Origin: Paramecium pentaurelia
Lineage: Eukaryota > Ciliophora > Oligohymenophorea > Peniculida > Parameciidae
Assembly (NCBI GenBank): GCA_905183005.1
Contig: CAJJDO010000034.1
Coordinates: 264,060 to 328,059 of the forward strand
Direction: 5' to 3'
Length of the DNA stretch: 64,000 bases
The notes below the pieces were generated by a model, which did not search any database, had not been told where the DNA came from, and saw only the letters and a list, made by a program, of their open reading frames with translations. Position numbers and translations under genes: made by a program. This document shows, piece after piece, positions 48,042 to 59,700 of this stretch (position 1 is the first letter of the stretch; each line of letters opens with the position of its first letter).

Positions 48042-50011
48042 ATGGATTTGAATTCAGATGAATTTTTTTATGGTATAAATAAGTCTTTGTACTTTAAAAC
48101 AGAAGAATAAAAGAATGAAATGAAAAAAATGGATCCAGAGTACATTACTAAAACGTATTTTATTATAAAATAATAAAGTGGAACTGATTTTGTATTATTA
48201 CCCAATTCTCCTGAATTCATTAACCATAATGAACCATTTGAACCTATGTATATACCAAAACAAACAATTCTTGAGGAAAGTTTAAGAAGAGAGATTGAAA
48301 GAATATGTTTTGCAGATACTTTGTTAAATAAAGTAGTTTTTGATTGTGCAGATCCTAGTCCATTTAATAAAGTAAAAATAGATAATAAAAGTTAATTATT
48401 ATAGGATACTGATCCTAATGTCTATGGATTAGAGGTATTACCATATTATATACCTTAAACAAAAGAAGACACAACTTTAGTTTTTGAAAGCAGATTTGAA
48501 AGTGGGAATTTGAGAAGAGCAATTTAAATGTAAAAATGAATAAAAGAATGATAGATGTGATTATGAATATAATCTAATTCTGAAGCCAGATTATTATACA
48601 ACAATGAATACTTAATGGTTTTACTTCTCATTATCAAATACAAGGAAGGATGTCGAATATAGGTTCAATATCATAAATATGATGAAACCTGATTCATTGT
48701 ATAATTCAGGAATGAAACCATTAATGTATTCAGAATAAGGAGCAAAACATAAAAGTAAATAATTAAATATATATTTAGAAATTGGATGGTTTAGAGATGG
48801 ACATGAAATATGTTATTATTAAAACAATATGAAACGTAAAAATGGTGGTTATTATTACACTTTAACATTTGCAGTCAAATTCTAATATGATTTTGATTGT
48901 ATTTATATAGCTCATTGTTATCCTTATACATATACTCATTTATGTAGGTATCTCAAATAATTGGAATCTGATCCAGCAAAAAAAAATAGAGTTAAAAGAA
49001 AATAATTATGTTAAACAATAGCTGGAAATACTTGTGATTTTTTAATTATAGGTGATTTTAATAATGGAAAAGAAAAGAAAGGAATTGTTATTACATCAAG
49101 AGTTCATCCAGGAGAAACTATGGCTAGTTATGTTATGGAATATATGATAGATTTCTTAACTGGTAATACTCATGAAGCAAGAATATTAAGAGAGAATTTT
49201 ATATTTAAAATTGTTCCTATGCTTAATATTGATGGAGTTGTAAATGGAAATTATAGATGTAATTTAGCAGGTGTTGATTTAAATAGATAATGGATAGATC
49301 CTAATAAAAAATAACATCCAACTATTTATCATACTAAATAATTAGTTAAAAAAACAAAAGAAGAAAGAGATCTAGTGTTATTTTGTGATATTCATGGTCA
49401 TTCAAGGAAAAAGAATATATTTATGTATGGATGTTCAGGAAAAGATCCAAATAGAAAAGAATTAGTGTTCCCTATGCTTAATAGAAATAATTGTAGTGTT
49501 TTCTCATTTAAAGATTGTTGTTTCTTACTCTAAAAAGATAGAGAAGGTTCTGCAAGAGTAATTATGAATTATCATATCATAAGATTGCTTTGTGGAGAGA
49601 ATTCTCAATAATAAATTGTTATACCCTAGAAATGTCATTTTGTGGAGCTGATTTTGGTAAATATGAATACTTTCATTTTAATTTGGATATATACAAAGAA
49701 ATTGCATAATCATTTTGTTTGTCTATTATAGATTGTTATGAACCAGAATAAATTAAAGTTAAATAAATGATGGAAGAAATTGAATAAAACAGTCTTAAAA
49801 ATTAATAAAAAGATGATAAGAATAATTCAGGTGATGAAGGATCTGATTATTCTAATGATGATCCAAAAGAATAAGCTATGCCATAATAAATTCAAGTTTA
49901 ATCTAATGATTAATGTAAGTATCTATTAATAATAATATAGAGTTAGGTTCATAGACCAAAAAACTTAAAAAAATACCACTTCTACCTCCTAAGAAGAAAA
50001 AAGGACTATGA
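48042..50011 (+). CDS. Cytosolic carboxypeptidase (CCP/AGBL, tubulin deglutamylase family)
   Basis: Introns at 48530-48554, 49558-49583 and 49915-49940 give 630 residues. The family's N-domain appears as [19 protein letters not shown] and [15 protein letters not shown]. The M14 carboxypeptidase core carries the zinc ligands in [20 protein letters not shown] (His and Glu) and [20 protein letters not shown] (His), the substrate-binding region [20 protein letters not shown], and the catalytic Glu in [15 protein letters not shown]. CCPs remove polyglutamate side chains or C-terminal glutamates from tubulin. All catalytic residues are present, so it should be active. A Gln- and Asp-rich tail of about 90 residues ends in a Lys-rich motif. 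Cilia and cortical microtubules are the likely substrate. Confidence 0.92.
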
Positions 50012-50052
50012 ATATACATTAGAATAATTAACTGATTAATTAATTTAAATTT

Positions 50053-50743
50053 ATGAATTTTCCTGCTTGGGGAACTGTCTTGGGATAACCATTTGGTGTT
50101 GCAGCTTATTCTAATATTGGATTTGTATTTGACAGAAATAAAATACATGAATATTAAAGTTATTGGCCTAAAGAAGAGACTGGTTTAGCAAGAGATGTTT
50201 ATATTGGATTTAAGTAAATCTCAATTCTTAAAAAAAAGATATCAATGTGTTGAATATGCTAGAAGATTTCTAACTTTGTATTTCAAAGCTGCTTTTTAAG
50301 ATGTTCCACATGCACATCACATTTGGGCACTTGATACAATTGAAGATTGTACTAAAGAAGAAGGAACATTCCCATTTATCAATTATCCAAATGGCTCTAA
50401 AGAGTTTATTATTTATTTAACTTTAGACCACCTAAAATAGGAGATATAATTATATATCCTTATTCAAAGGAACAAAGATTTGGTCATGTTGGAGTTATTA
50501 TTAATGTGAATTTGGAAGAAAAGATAGTAGATATTGCTGAATAAAATTATGAGGAGGCTGGATGGGAATGTCCTGAATATGCAAGAAGATTAATTATGAA
50601 AATTGAAAATGGATAATATTTCATAACAAATTAAAGAATTGGGTAATATTTGAATTTTATCTTATAGAAAACCTTATGATAATTGGGACATTAAAGAAGA
50701 AATTTTTGGATGGAAGAGAATAGACATGAACCCAAAACTATGA
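50053..50743 (+). CDS. Glutathionylspermidine amidase-type CHAP hydrolase
   Basis: Introns at 50214-50238, 50404-50426 and 50643-50667 give 205 residues that cover one domain. It follows the amidase half of E. coli glutathionylspermidine synthetase/amidase: WGTVLGQPFGVAAYSN (bacterial FGTLLGYAPGGVAIYS), KYQCVEYARRFL with the nucleophile Cys, ALDTIEDC, FINYPNGS, PPKIGDIIIY, RFGHVGVII with the catalytic His, and AEQNY. The enzyme would hydrolyse glutathionylspermidine or a similar gamma-glutamyl amide. The synthetase half is absent and no signal peptide is seen. Eukaryotes with this domain alone are few, so lateral transfer from bacteria is possible, but the gene has local introns and base composition and is therefore fully domesticated. 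Confidence 0.88.
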
Positions 50744-50787
50744 TTCATATTTGTAATTCACTTTCAAATTATTAATTCAAATTGATT

Positions 50788-51252
50788 TCAAACAATTTTC
50801 ATTAATTTTATATAAAATGTTAAATAACTAAAAGTAGTATTTAATAAAGATTAAAAATATTCTTAAAATTCAGTTATATCTTCTTATTATCCATTCTCCT
50901 ATCTATCATAAATGATCCTTTAATATTTCTTTTTATCAATGATAAGTAAATTATTATCTATTTTATTCAAATAGAAGAAAGCATAAAAGAATATGATCAA
51001 TAATATTCAATCAACCCATTTAAAATTAGCTACATCGAATATGTTTTCAAAAACATCCTAATCAAAATATTTTGTCAATTTAATCTCTACATAAAAATAA
51101 AAATTATGATTTAATTTAATGAATTTGATAGTTTTTAATAATTACTTTGAATTATTTGGAGAATAACTTATAATAAAAATATAATAACCAAAATTAATTA
51201 AAAAAAGGTTTCCTTTATCTGATATAATTAAATTAATAATCGTAATCAACAT
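50788..51252 (-). pseudogene. Possible truncated TMEM231-like gene with in-frame TGA
   Basis: A minus-strand frame contains FLINFGYYIFIISYSP, FYFYVEIKLTKYFDQD and VFENIFDVANFKWVD, then TGA at 51009-51007, and in the same frame continues ILLIIFFYAFFYLNKIDNN before a charged tail. The beta-rich part followed by a single membrane helix and a Lys-rich end resembles the C-terminus of TMEM231, a ciliary transition-zone protein. No GT..AG intron of fitting length removes the TGA, and the N-terminal two thirds of the family are missing upstream. I read it as a relic, or a gene whose model I have not solved. Confidence 0.4.
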
Positions 51253-51499
51253 TAAAGTTTATACAATTATTTTTAAAATTATATTAAAAATATATAATTT
51301 GATAAAACTACACTTTAAGAAAAACAGAATTATAAATATTATAATATAGAATTAAGCAATAATACTAATAAAAGAATTGAAATTAAGTATTATTTAAATA
51401 TGTATAGTCAATAGAGAAATAAATAGATAATTTTAAGTTTTAAATTTTAGAATAAGAAATAAATGTAAATAATCATACAATATGAAAGTGAATCTAGAA
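51253..51499. other. AT-rich spacer
   Basis: About 250 bp with no supported feature. Confidence 0.5.
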
Positions 51500-51889
51500 T
51501 CAATTAGATATTTAAAACCCGCATTATTTACACTTAGATTGATAAAAGTAATTTTCATTTGCACAAACTCTACATTGTTTCATGAAATCAAAATTTTTAT
51601 TTACTGTTTCATATTAAGTATATGATAAATTTTCTAAGAAAAGTGCTTGATGAAATGCAGTATGATCTTGTGTATTACTTTCTATACTATCAGCAGTACT
51701 ATGTCCACTACCTGTGAGATCAGGTTCTTATAATTTTAGTGTTTCTATAATGCTGGGTTATTCAATAGGAATAAATTTAGTGCCTGGAACATCCCTTGTG
51801 AATGTGTGGCAACGATTGCAATACTTCCTAAATGAGTAATTGAGGTTTTTGCATCCAATACAAATCCAATCTTGAGGTCTATTTTGCAT
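51500..51889 (-). CDS. RanBP2-type zinc-finger protein
   Basis: A single exon of 129 residues. The N-terminus is a RanBP2/Nup153-type finger: DWICIGCKNLNYSFRKYCNR then C, that is W-x-C-x2-C, NxxxR and C-x2-C, which binds ubiquitin, Ran-GDP or single-stranded RNA depending on the family member. The Asn and Arg pattern (NLNYSFRKYCNRC) is closer to the RNA-binding type. The C-terminus holds a second Cys pair cluster (CRVCANENYFYQSKCKQCGF), a plain zinc ribbon. A Ser/Thr-rich link separates the two. The function is not specified beyond nucleic acid or ubiquitin binding. Confidence 0.85.
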
Positions 51890-51939
51890 TTCTATTGAAT
51901 ATATATTTAATTAATTTATTTATTTAATGACAAAACAAT

Positions 51940-53750
51940 TCATTCACATGCAATTTTGTAGTCGAAACTTGTTAATGCAATTTAGAATGCCTATAAAGGA
52001 GTAATAGGATATTAGAAATCTAAATTAAAGAGATCATCTCCAACCCTCCCAAATTACAGCAAAATATTGTCCTCCTTATTTTAAACAATAAGTTGAAAAT
52101 TTTTGACACTTGGCTTATCTACTCTTTAGTAGAAATTAAGAACAAAAGCTTTGTGTTTACTATTCCATTAAGGAGGCCTATTAACATATGTTATAATATG
52201 ATCCCTATTGTTATTTTAATATTCTTTTAGTATTCCATCCTTAGAATTAGTAGGCTTAAAAACATATATTTATTCTCTTTCATCTAAATTTGGTAATAAA
52301 ACCTTAATAATTATAATACAATAATACCACCATTTTTCTTGGTCCTTTGGATCCTAGAAGATTGCTTTCATATTAAATGATACCAAGTTGTTATCTAATT
52401 TTAGATTGATCTTTTGTTTTTTCAGGATTTAATCCCGCATCATATAAGATGAATTCAGTTCCCATAAAATTGCTTCTTACTTTACCAATAAAATTATTTC
52501 CTTTATCTAAGTCCTCTCTTGACATAGAAATTATATAATTGCTTGTGTTATTACAAGCTCTCTTTTTTGCACTCATCAGATACATAAATCCATTTGATAT
52601 ATGAAGATGATATTTAGGATAAAATCTACTCATTCCACTTCTATCTCTCTTGATTGTACATTAAATCATCCCTCCTTTAGGGGCGGGATTTAAAAGGAAA
52701 TGTTTCTTTCCATTTGGGAATTCTATGGATAGGAGAGGTTTTGGATATGGACAAGTTTATTTAGGTTATTCTTAAGGAACTTATTGGATATCTTGTTTAT
52801 TGTCTTATTACTCTTTAACTTCATGTGTATCTTGAATTATATCCATCTATATTTTATCATGTTATTATTTCAATTCTTTTCTTATTTCTTATTCTTTTTA
52901 TTATTAAGACAACAATCCATCATCATCCTCATCCTCATCTTCATCCTCATTCTAATCTTAAACTATTATTTCTTATAATTTCTAATAATTATTATTATCC
53001 TATGTTATGTCCTCTTCTTCTTTAATTATCTATTTTTTTATTATAATCTAATCATCTTCAACATTATTTTCTTGAGGTTTGAATTTTAAACTTTCAACAA
53101 ATTATATTTTATTATTTTGCTTTTAGAGTTAAGGTAAAGAATCATCTTGACTTAATTATAATCCAGGTTCATAATATTGATTATGATTATTTCCAATAAT
53201 AGAAAACTTAAATATACCTAGATTCTTACTTTTTCAAATTCTAATTCAAAATCTTAACCATATGTAGACTCATTCTGACCAAGTTTTTTTTTGTATTGTT
53301 TATTGCTCTATAATACACTTAACTATTAAAATTCTAATGTGCCTTATGATTTTGTATATTATTAAGGCTATAAATAATTTGATTGCTTTACACCTTATGC
53401 TCTTCTTATTTATTTTGACTATCTATTAAAGGAGTTGTCTAATTTTTAGTGTCTTATTATTCTGGATCTGAATCAAATTAAACTAAACTTTCAACCATTT
53501 CATCATTCTATTTTATTTGAGATTCTGACTATTTCTTTTGTATTTCTATCTCTTTCTGAAACTTATAAATAATAGTTACTTATTAAATTCTACTCAAAGG
53601 CTTATTATCTTATTTAGGCTCTTCTTTTGTTTTTGCAGAAAACTTAGTGATATTAGATCGTCCTTTTGGTTATTATCTTTAACTAGATTAAGGATTTTGG
53701 TTGACAGGTTCTTAAGTATCATCCTCTATGTGTTAAGGATTAAGGAACAT
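51940..53750 (-). CDS. Tubby-like protein with acidic Q-rich N-terminal region
   Basis: Introns at 53368-53393, 53207-53229 and 52303-52327 give 578 residues. The C-terminal 270 are a complete tubby domain: PAPKGGMIQCTIKRDRSGMS, FYPKYHLHI, SNYIISMSREDL, NFIGKVRSNFMGTEFILYDA, GPRKMVVLLP, VKNFQLIVQ and the terminal helix PLQAFQIALTSFDYKIACE. The phosphoinositide-binding Lys/Arg region (IGKVRSN) is intact. Tubby/TULP proteins bind PI(4,5)P2 and IFT-A and deliver membrane proteins into cilia. The N-terminal 300 residues are disordered, Q-rich and include an Asp/Glu run near residue 250. A second tubby-like gene lies directly upstream in the same orientation. Confidence 0.92.
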
Positions 53751-53792
53751 TTAAGACTATATTAATTTATAATATAAATATCATTCATTAAA

Positions 53793-54786
53793 TCAATCAG
53801 TAGCTCTAGTTACGAAACATGACATTGCTATCTAAAAGGCCTACAAAGGTAAGATTGGCCATTAGAAATCGAGATTGTATAAGCCTTTTTCAATTTTTCC
53901 TAAAAGAAAAAAAACTTTATTATTATCTGATTGACACAATTATAAATTCTTAGATGAAGCTATCAAAGCTCTATTGTAAAATGGTAAAACGAATGTCTTT
54001 GCTTCTGTACTATATTCTGCTTCTCTATTCTAAAATTCTTAAAAATGTTTTGGTTTACTCTCAAAGTATTTATACTTTTCTAATCTTAATTCAAACATCT
54101 AATTATCTGAGTTTAATTCAGGTAAGTATACCTAATTTTAATAATTAAATTACTCTAATTTTATGAGGTTTCTTCATTCCAGTTTTTTAATAATTAGCTC
54201 CTCCAATACATAATCTTTACATACTAACTGTTGAACATTTTTTTGGACTTATTTTGTTATCCAGAAATATAAAATTTTAACCATATTTATCCCATTTCAA
54301 TTTTCCAGCAAAATAATTCAAACCTGATTACTTAATTATAATTTTCCTATTTTATTTTAGATCATTTATTTCAGCAATCAAAATTGGTAAATCAAAAATT
54401 GTTAATTCATATTTTTTATTTTACTTTGAAGATTACATTCTAATTTTACGAATTTGGCATTGTAGAATACCCTCGTTTTTAATTGGCTATAAAATGAACT
54501 AAATTTTATCAAATGGAATTCTTATCTGTTCTAATGGGTTTGGATAGACTAGATTTTGGCATTAATTTTAGTTCTTAATTCCCTCTTTTTCATTTTCAAA
54601 TATTTAATATTGAGTTGACAATTAAACTTTCTCAGATTCTTCATTTTTGTCATAAACTTTACTAATTTCTTTTAACTGAGATTCTGGATCATAAGAATCA
54701 AATTTTGAAATAGATATATCATCTTAAAGCTAAAGTTAATAATTGTTTGATTCCCTGAATATCTAAGGAATATTTGATTTATACAT
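53793..54786 (-). CDS. Second, divergent tubby-like protein
   Basis: With a 22-nt intron at 54132-54153 the frame gives 323 residues from MYKSNIPQIF. The tubby fold is recognisable but eroded: LVYPNPLEQIRIPFDK, NEGILQCQIRKIRMQSS, GLNYFAGKLKWDKYGQNFIF then LDNKISPKKC, MKKPHKIRVYLPEL and the final helix LDFQWPILPLQAFQIAMSC. The loop that in tubby reads IGKLRSNLMGT is here AGKLKWDKYGQ, so phosphoinositide binding may differ. The final IACE-type end is replaced by FVTRATD. The reading frame stays open 126 codons further upstream to an ATG at 55164, giving a possible longer protein. The stop is 42 bp from the start of the other tubby gene, so the pair probably arose by tandem duplication. Confidence 0.82.
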
Positions 54787-55738
54787 AATAAAATTATTGT
54801 AGTTTGGTAAGAATTAATGTGAATTATATTATAAATATTTTGCAAAATAAAACATAATAATTTAATTATAATTATCTTAATTCTATATCTTAAATTTTCT
54901 TAGAAGTAATCTACTTATACGTTACCCTTTTAAATCAAAAGAAAGATATAAGTTTCTTCTTTGCATCTTAATGTAAAAAAAACATTCATATCGATTTAAA
55001 TCTCCATTTAAATCATAATTGACACATGTCTTATATATAAAATTATTATTCAAACTAAAAAGCCTTTTTAATGAATTTATTTACTCAATTTATAATTGAT
55101 GAAAGTTTCTTCTAGCACTTATTTCTTATGCTGTTAACATAATAATATAATGATTTAATTTCATAAACTTCCAACTATAATTCTATAATTGATATTAAAT
55201 TTCTATTGATCTGGCTATTATTGAATACTTTCTATTGTATTAAATCCAAGCAATCCCAATTTATGATCAGATCAATGTAAATTAATACATATTATCTGTA
55301 TATATTGACTATGGATGATTAAAGTGTTATGGATTCTATAATAAAATATTAAATTTATAATATTATTTCTTCAATTAAGTTTTTAAATGTTATAAAATAA
55401 TATTCCACTATATTTAACATTTAGAAAATTCAATTTGAATACTATTTATCAAAAGAATTCTAATTTGAATTAATTTTATTGTACCTTAAGTAATCAATTT
55501 ACAATAGTTTAAAATGAACAAAATACTAATAATATTATTATTTATTCAAATAATAGATAAACTCAAGAATTTAATTAAATACATTTATATTAATAATAAA
55601 ATCCTATGTTGCTATATAAATTTATGTAATAATTATAGATGTTTGGTATTTTTGATATCCTATTTCAGAAATATAATATGTCTAATATTATAATTGAATA
55701 TACTTGTTAATATTTATTATTATATAAATATTATTGTT
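54787..55738. other. Region upstream of the tubby pair
   Basis: Between 54787 and 55164 the minus strand keeps the tubby-like frame open (possible N-terminal extension with KTCVNYDLNGDLNRYECF). From 55165 to 55738 the DNA is very AT-rich with no supported gene; the divergent promoters of the tubby-like gene and the next plus-strand gene should lie here. Confidence 0.45.
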
Positions 55739-56597
55739 ATGAGCAAAATAAATAACTCTTATTTAGATTTTACAAAGTAATATAGAAATCTTAGTTACAA
55801 ACCAGTCTAAGAGACTTATGATAGAATTGATAATCCAGTAACTAAATTTGATAATTTCTTGAAAACATCAACTTTTTCTAAAAGACATGAAAAATCTGCA
55901 TTAAATTAATCAGAATTATATCCAAAAATGAGAGGACCTACAAAACCTGATTACTTTTTTATTGAACATTATCCAAGATTTAAAGAGGATATAAATTGCA
56001 ATTAAAAGATATTTGGATAAAAGTAAACTCAGTTTCATAGTGATATATTTGATAATATCAGAAATGATTTTAAATAGAAAAATTATTCTTTTCAATATAA
56101 TGCTGATAAACTAGATTATTCTAAAGATTTAGGATTACCAATAGAACCTAAAGAAAGAATTAAAGAATTATAATTGATTAAAAAGGAATAAGAATTATAT
56201 AAGTCTCTGAGGTAGGATGTAAATTTCTTAAATAGAAAAAAAAGGATTTTAGATAATTTACATAAGAGTGAAACATCAACTTAATCTAAACATAGAAACC
56301 TAAGTTAAGTTTTTTAAATTAATGTTAGGTTATGATAAATATCGTAATTAGAATGAATGTCTTGAGTTCAATAATACAAATGAATTTATTGGAGATCAAA
56401 TGAATTTATCTTTCCAGCTATCGAAAGATTGGAATAACAAAAAAAGATGTGAAACTTAAAGATTGGATACTTTTGAAAGAGTCATAAGTCAAAAGCCACC
56501 AAATCTTAAAGTTAATACAGAAAGAATGAATTTTTTAAAATTCAGAGAAAACTGTGGAAGGGATTACAAAATTGTTAATTTAACAAAAGATGAATGA
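55739..56597 (+). CDS. Protein of unknown function rich in basic and aromatic residues
   Basis: One intron (56304-56328) leaves 277 residues. The chain has repeated short basic or aromatic motifs (YRNLSYKPVQETYDRI, FLKTSTFSKRHEKS, PEPKERIKELQLIKKEQELY) and a central helix with coiled-coil tendency. There is no signal peptide or membrane segment. The spacing of Tyr/Phe and Lys/Arg recalls small microtubule-associated proteins of cilia, but this is only an impression and no family was identified. The frame is clean and composition is coding-like. Confidence 0.7.
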
Positions 56598-56705
56598 TGA
56601 TTTTTACTAAATGAAAAATTTATTCACTACATCTTCGAATAAGTTTAGTATATTTTAGCATATAATTGTGTTAGAGAATCTATTTATTTTCTTAATTTCT
56701 ATTAT

Positions 56706-59700
56706 TCAAATTTTACTTGTTATCTAATTAATATAATTTAAATACAAATATTTTTCTGATTCTTAAATACTTCTCTATTTAAGTAAATCAATTCTTTCTA
56801 AGCTTTATAATTGTGCCTTCAATTATTATGTTAACTTCTTGTTCTCATTATCTTTATTAGTTTTTTCCAATTTTTTTAAGAATTATTACATTTTCTCTGT
56901 ATCCTTTAATTCACTATTTAATTCAGGAACAATCAAACCTGGCTTACTTAATAATGTATTCCAAGAAATTCCTTTGGATTATTAATAAAATACCTTTAAA
57001 AAATTAATGATTCTTAATTTCTTCAATGGATTTATGTCCTAAACGATTTTTATAATCAGGTTCTAATAATTTAATCATTAGATCATAAGCCTATTCAGAT
57101 ATACAATCTTCTGCATCACCAATTTATGGCCATTCTATTCTCATATTAAGAATATTATCAAATATTTTATCTACTGTATCATCATTAAAAGGAGCAATTC
57201 CACATAATAATTCATACATAATAATTCCTAAACTCCAATAATCACAACTGAAATTACTAGCAGATGTTCCTAAGATTATTTCTGGAGCAATATAATCAGG
57301 AGTTCCAACAATTCTAAATTTTTGAAATCAATATACTTTTTAGTTTTGCTTCCTAATTTATCTACTAAAATGGATTCCACTTTTTTTAATTATTTATATA
57401 CTGTCTCATAACCTTATTGATCAATCATTTTTTCAACACATGTTGGTATTTCAATTGTATTGAATGAATTCATACTATCCTTTAATTTTAATCTACTATT
57501 AACACCTTATTCAGATAGACCAAAATCAGCAAGTTTAGCATGTCCTTAACTATCCAATAGAATATTCTCAGGTTTTAAATCTCTATGAACTATATTTTAT
57601 TGTCTTAAATAATCCAAGGCTAAAATTATTTCTGCCATGTAATGACGAACATAAAATTCATCTAAAGCCTAAGAATATTTAATAAAAATACTGTATATGT
57701 TTTTAAAATACTTGCTAGATCTCCACCCATCATATATTCTTAAACGAAACATAAATATTATTCATGTACGAAAGAGAAATATGCTTTGACTACAAAATTA
57801 CTATTTAAAATTTCAAAGATATTTCTTTCTGCCTTTAATTATTCAAGAAATGCCTCTAAATTCTAAATCAAAATAATAATTTACTCTTTAAGCACAATCA
57901 ATTATTTTTAATGCATATGAATCTCCAGATCCTTTCTTTTTAACAAGAAATACCCATCCATAAGCACCTTTTCCTAATGGTTTAATGAATTCAAAATCTT
58001 AAATTCCAACTTTTGAAGTTTAATTTGATGAAGGAATAACAGTTTTAATTAAATTTGAATCTGAATGATATCCTTTATCAATTTAAATTTCATCCATTCC
58101 ATAATCAGGAATAATAGCAGGAGATTTACAAATCTAATTTTCATAGAATCTACTTTTTCGATGTTAAATTTTATGACTTTATTACATTTTTTCAATATCT
58201 TAAGAATGAAAGGTTTATTTTTTTTTAACTCTTTTTTTACATGATCCTTTTTATGAATTTGGTAGATTAGCATCATTATTAGTTGCTGAATTAGATTTAC
58301 CAGATTCAAAACTTGATAAATTTGATGAATTTTCTCCTTCTTTAATAGATGGATTTAATGCATCTAAACTAGGACTAATTTCTTATAATGATGGTTATTT
58401 TTTGTCAACATTTAGTGGTTAGAGTTATGCTTTGAACGAAGAAAGCTTTTTTAAAGTAGGTGAATATTAATCTAATTCATTTTTAATATCAGTATTTGTA
58501 TTTTTGAATAATTTATCAATTTTATTATCTGTATTATTAGAATTAATAGATTAATTTGATTCACCATTATGAAAACCACTTGATTTAGATTAATTCATTG
58601 GTATTGATATATTTTTTAATGATTTAGGTGATTCTGATCCATCACTTACTTTAAATATAGAAGAATTCATTCTAAATCCTTTTCTTTAAGGTATAATTTT
58701 TTAAGAAGTTTTCATTTAAAGTTGAGTAGGTGAATCATCTTCTTCTTGAATTGGATCTGTTGATATCCTTTATGAAGGAGGAGATGGGCTATTCTAAAAT
58801 CTTGGCATTCTAAATGAAATTGAATTAGATTTAGTAAATGCTCTTCTTATTTTATTTATTTTATCTTCTGATTAATCTTATTGTTATTATTAATTTTTAG
58901 CATTTTTATAACCTTCTTGTTTCTTATGATATTCAAGTCTTTCTAATAAACATTTATGAGTAGAATTTATAATATTTAAAGCTTCTTAATTTTCAATATA
59001 TTCAGTAGAACTTACTAAATCATTTAATAAAACTAAAGTTACTAATTAATTAAGATTTAATAATAAATACATTTAGTATCCTCAATTTCTACCTCATTGT
59101 TCAAAGTTTTTTCAGCAAAATTTATTATTTGTGTCATAATATTTGCGATATAATTTTATTCTTACTGGTATTCTCCCTTTTCATCATCTTCCTCATCCTA
59201 ATCATCTAAAGTTTAAACTCTTCTAAAAATATATTAAGTATTTGTATATTATCTCTATTTATTTTTATCTTTCATTCTTAATATTTATATATATTCTTAC
59301 TTTTTGATGGCTAACTTAACTTAAACATTTCTTTTTTCTTAATATGCTTAATCGCATAAATTGGCTAATTCTAAGTTCAACTCAATATATCTTTTTTTGC
59401 TTTCTGCATTTTTTTCACACTAAATACAATGTTGAGTCATATCAATAGACTATACTTGCTATTCACATATTCTGCAAATAAACAATTTTGATTGGTTTTT
59501 TGCTACTCTATTTATATCTTGATTCAATTAACTTATTACTAAAAGGAGATATACCTTTGTATATTCCTAATACATTAACAAGCCCATCTGAGTTGATTAG
59601 GAAATGTTTATTTGTTAATCCAAATTTTACTGATAACATCAAAACTTATTCTTAATTTTAAAGATAACAATTTAAAAGATCTATTTATAATAAAAAAACA

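Noticed and set aside
52784..53025. Two overlapping plus-strand hydrophobic frames
   Set aside because: They are antisense to the acidic Q-rich N-terminal region of the tubby-like protein.
53801..54700. Apparent plus-strand gene with fragments such as DEAIKALQNGKTNVFASVLY
   Set aside because: The minus strand here encodes the second tubby-like domain with conserved motifs; the plus frames are its shadow.
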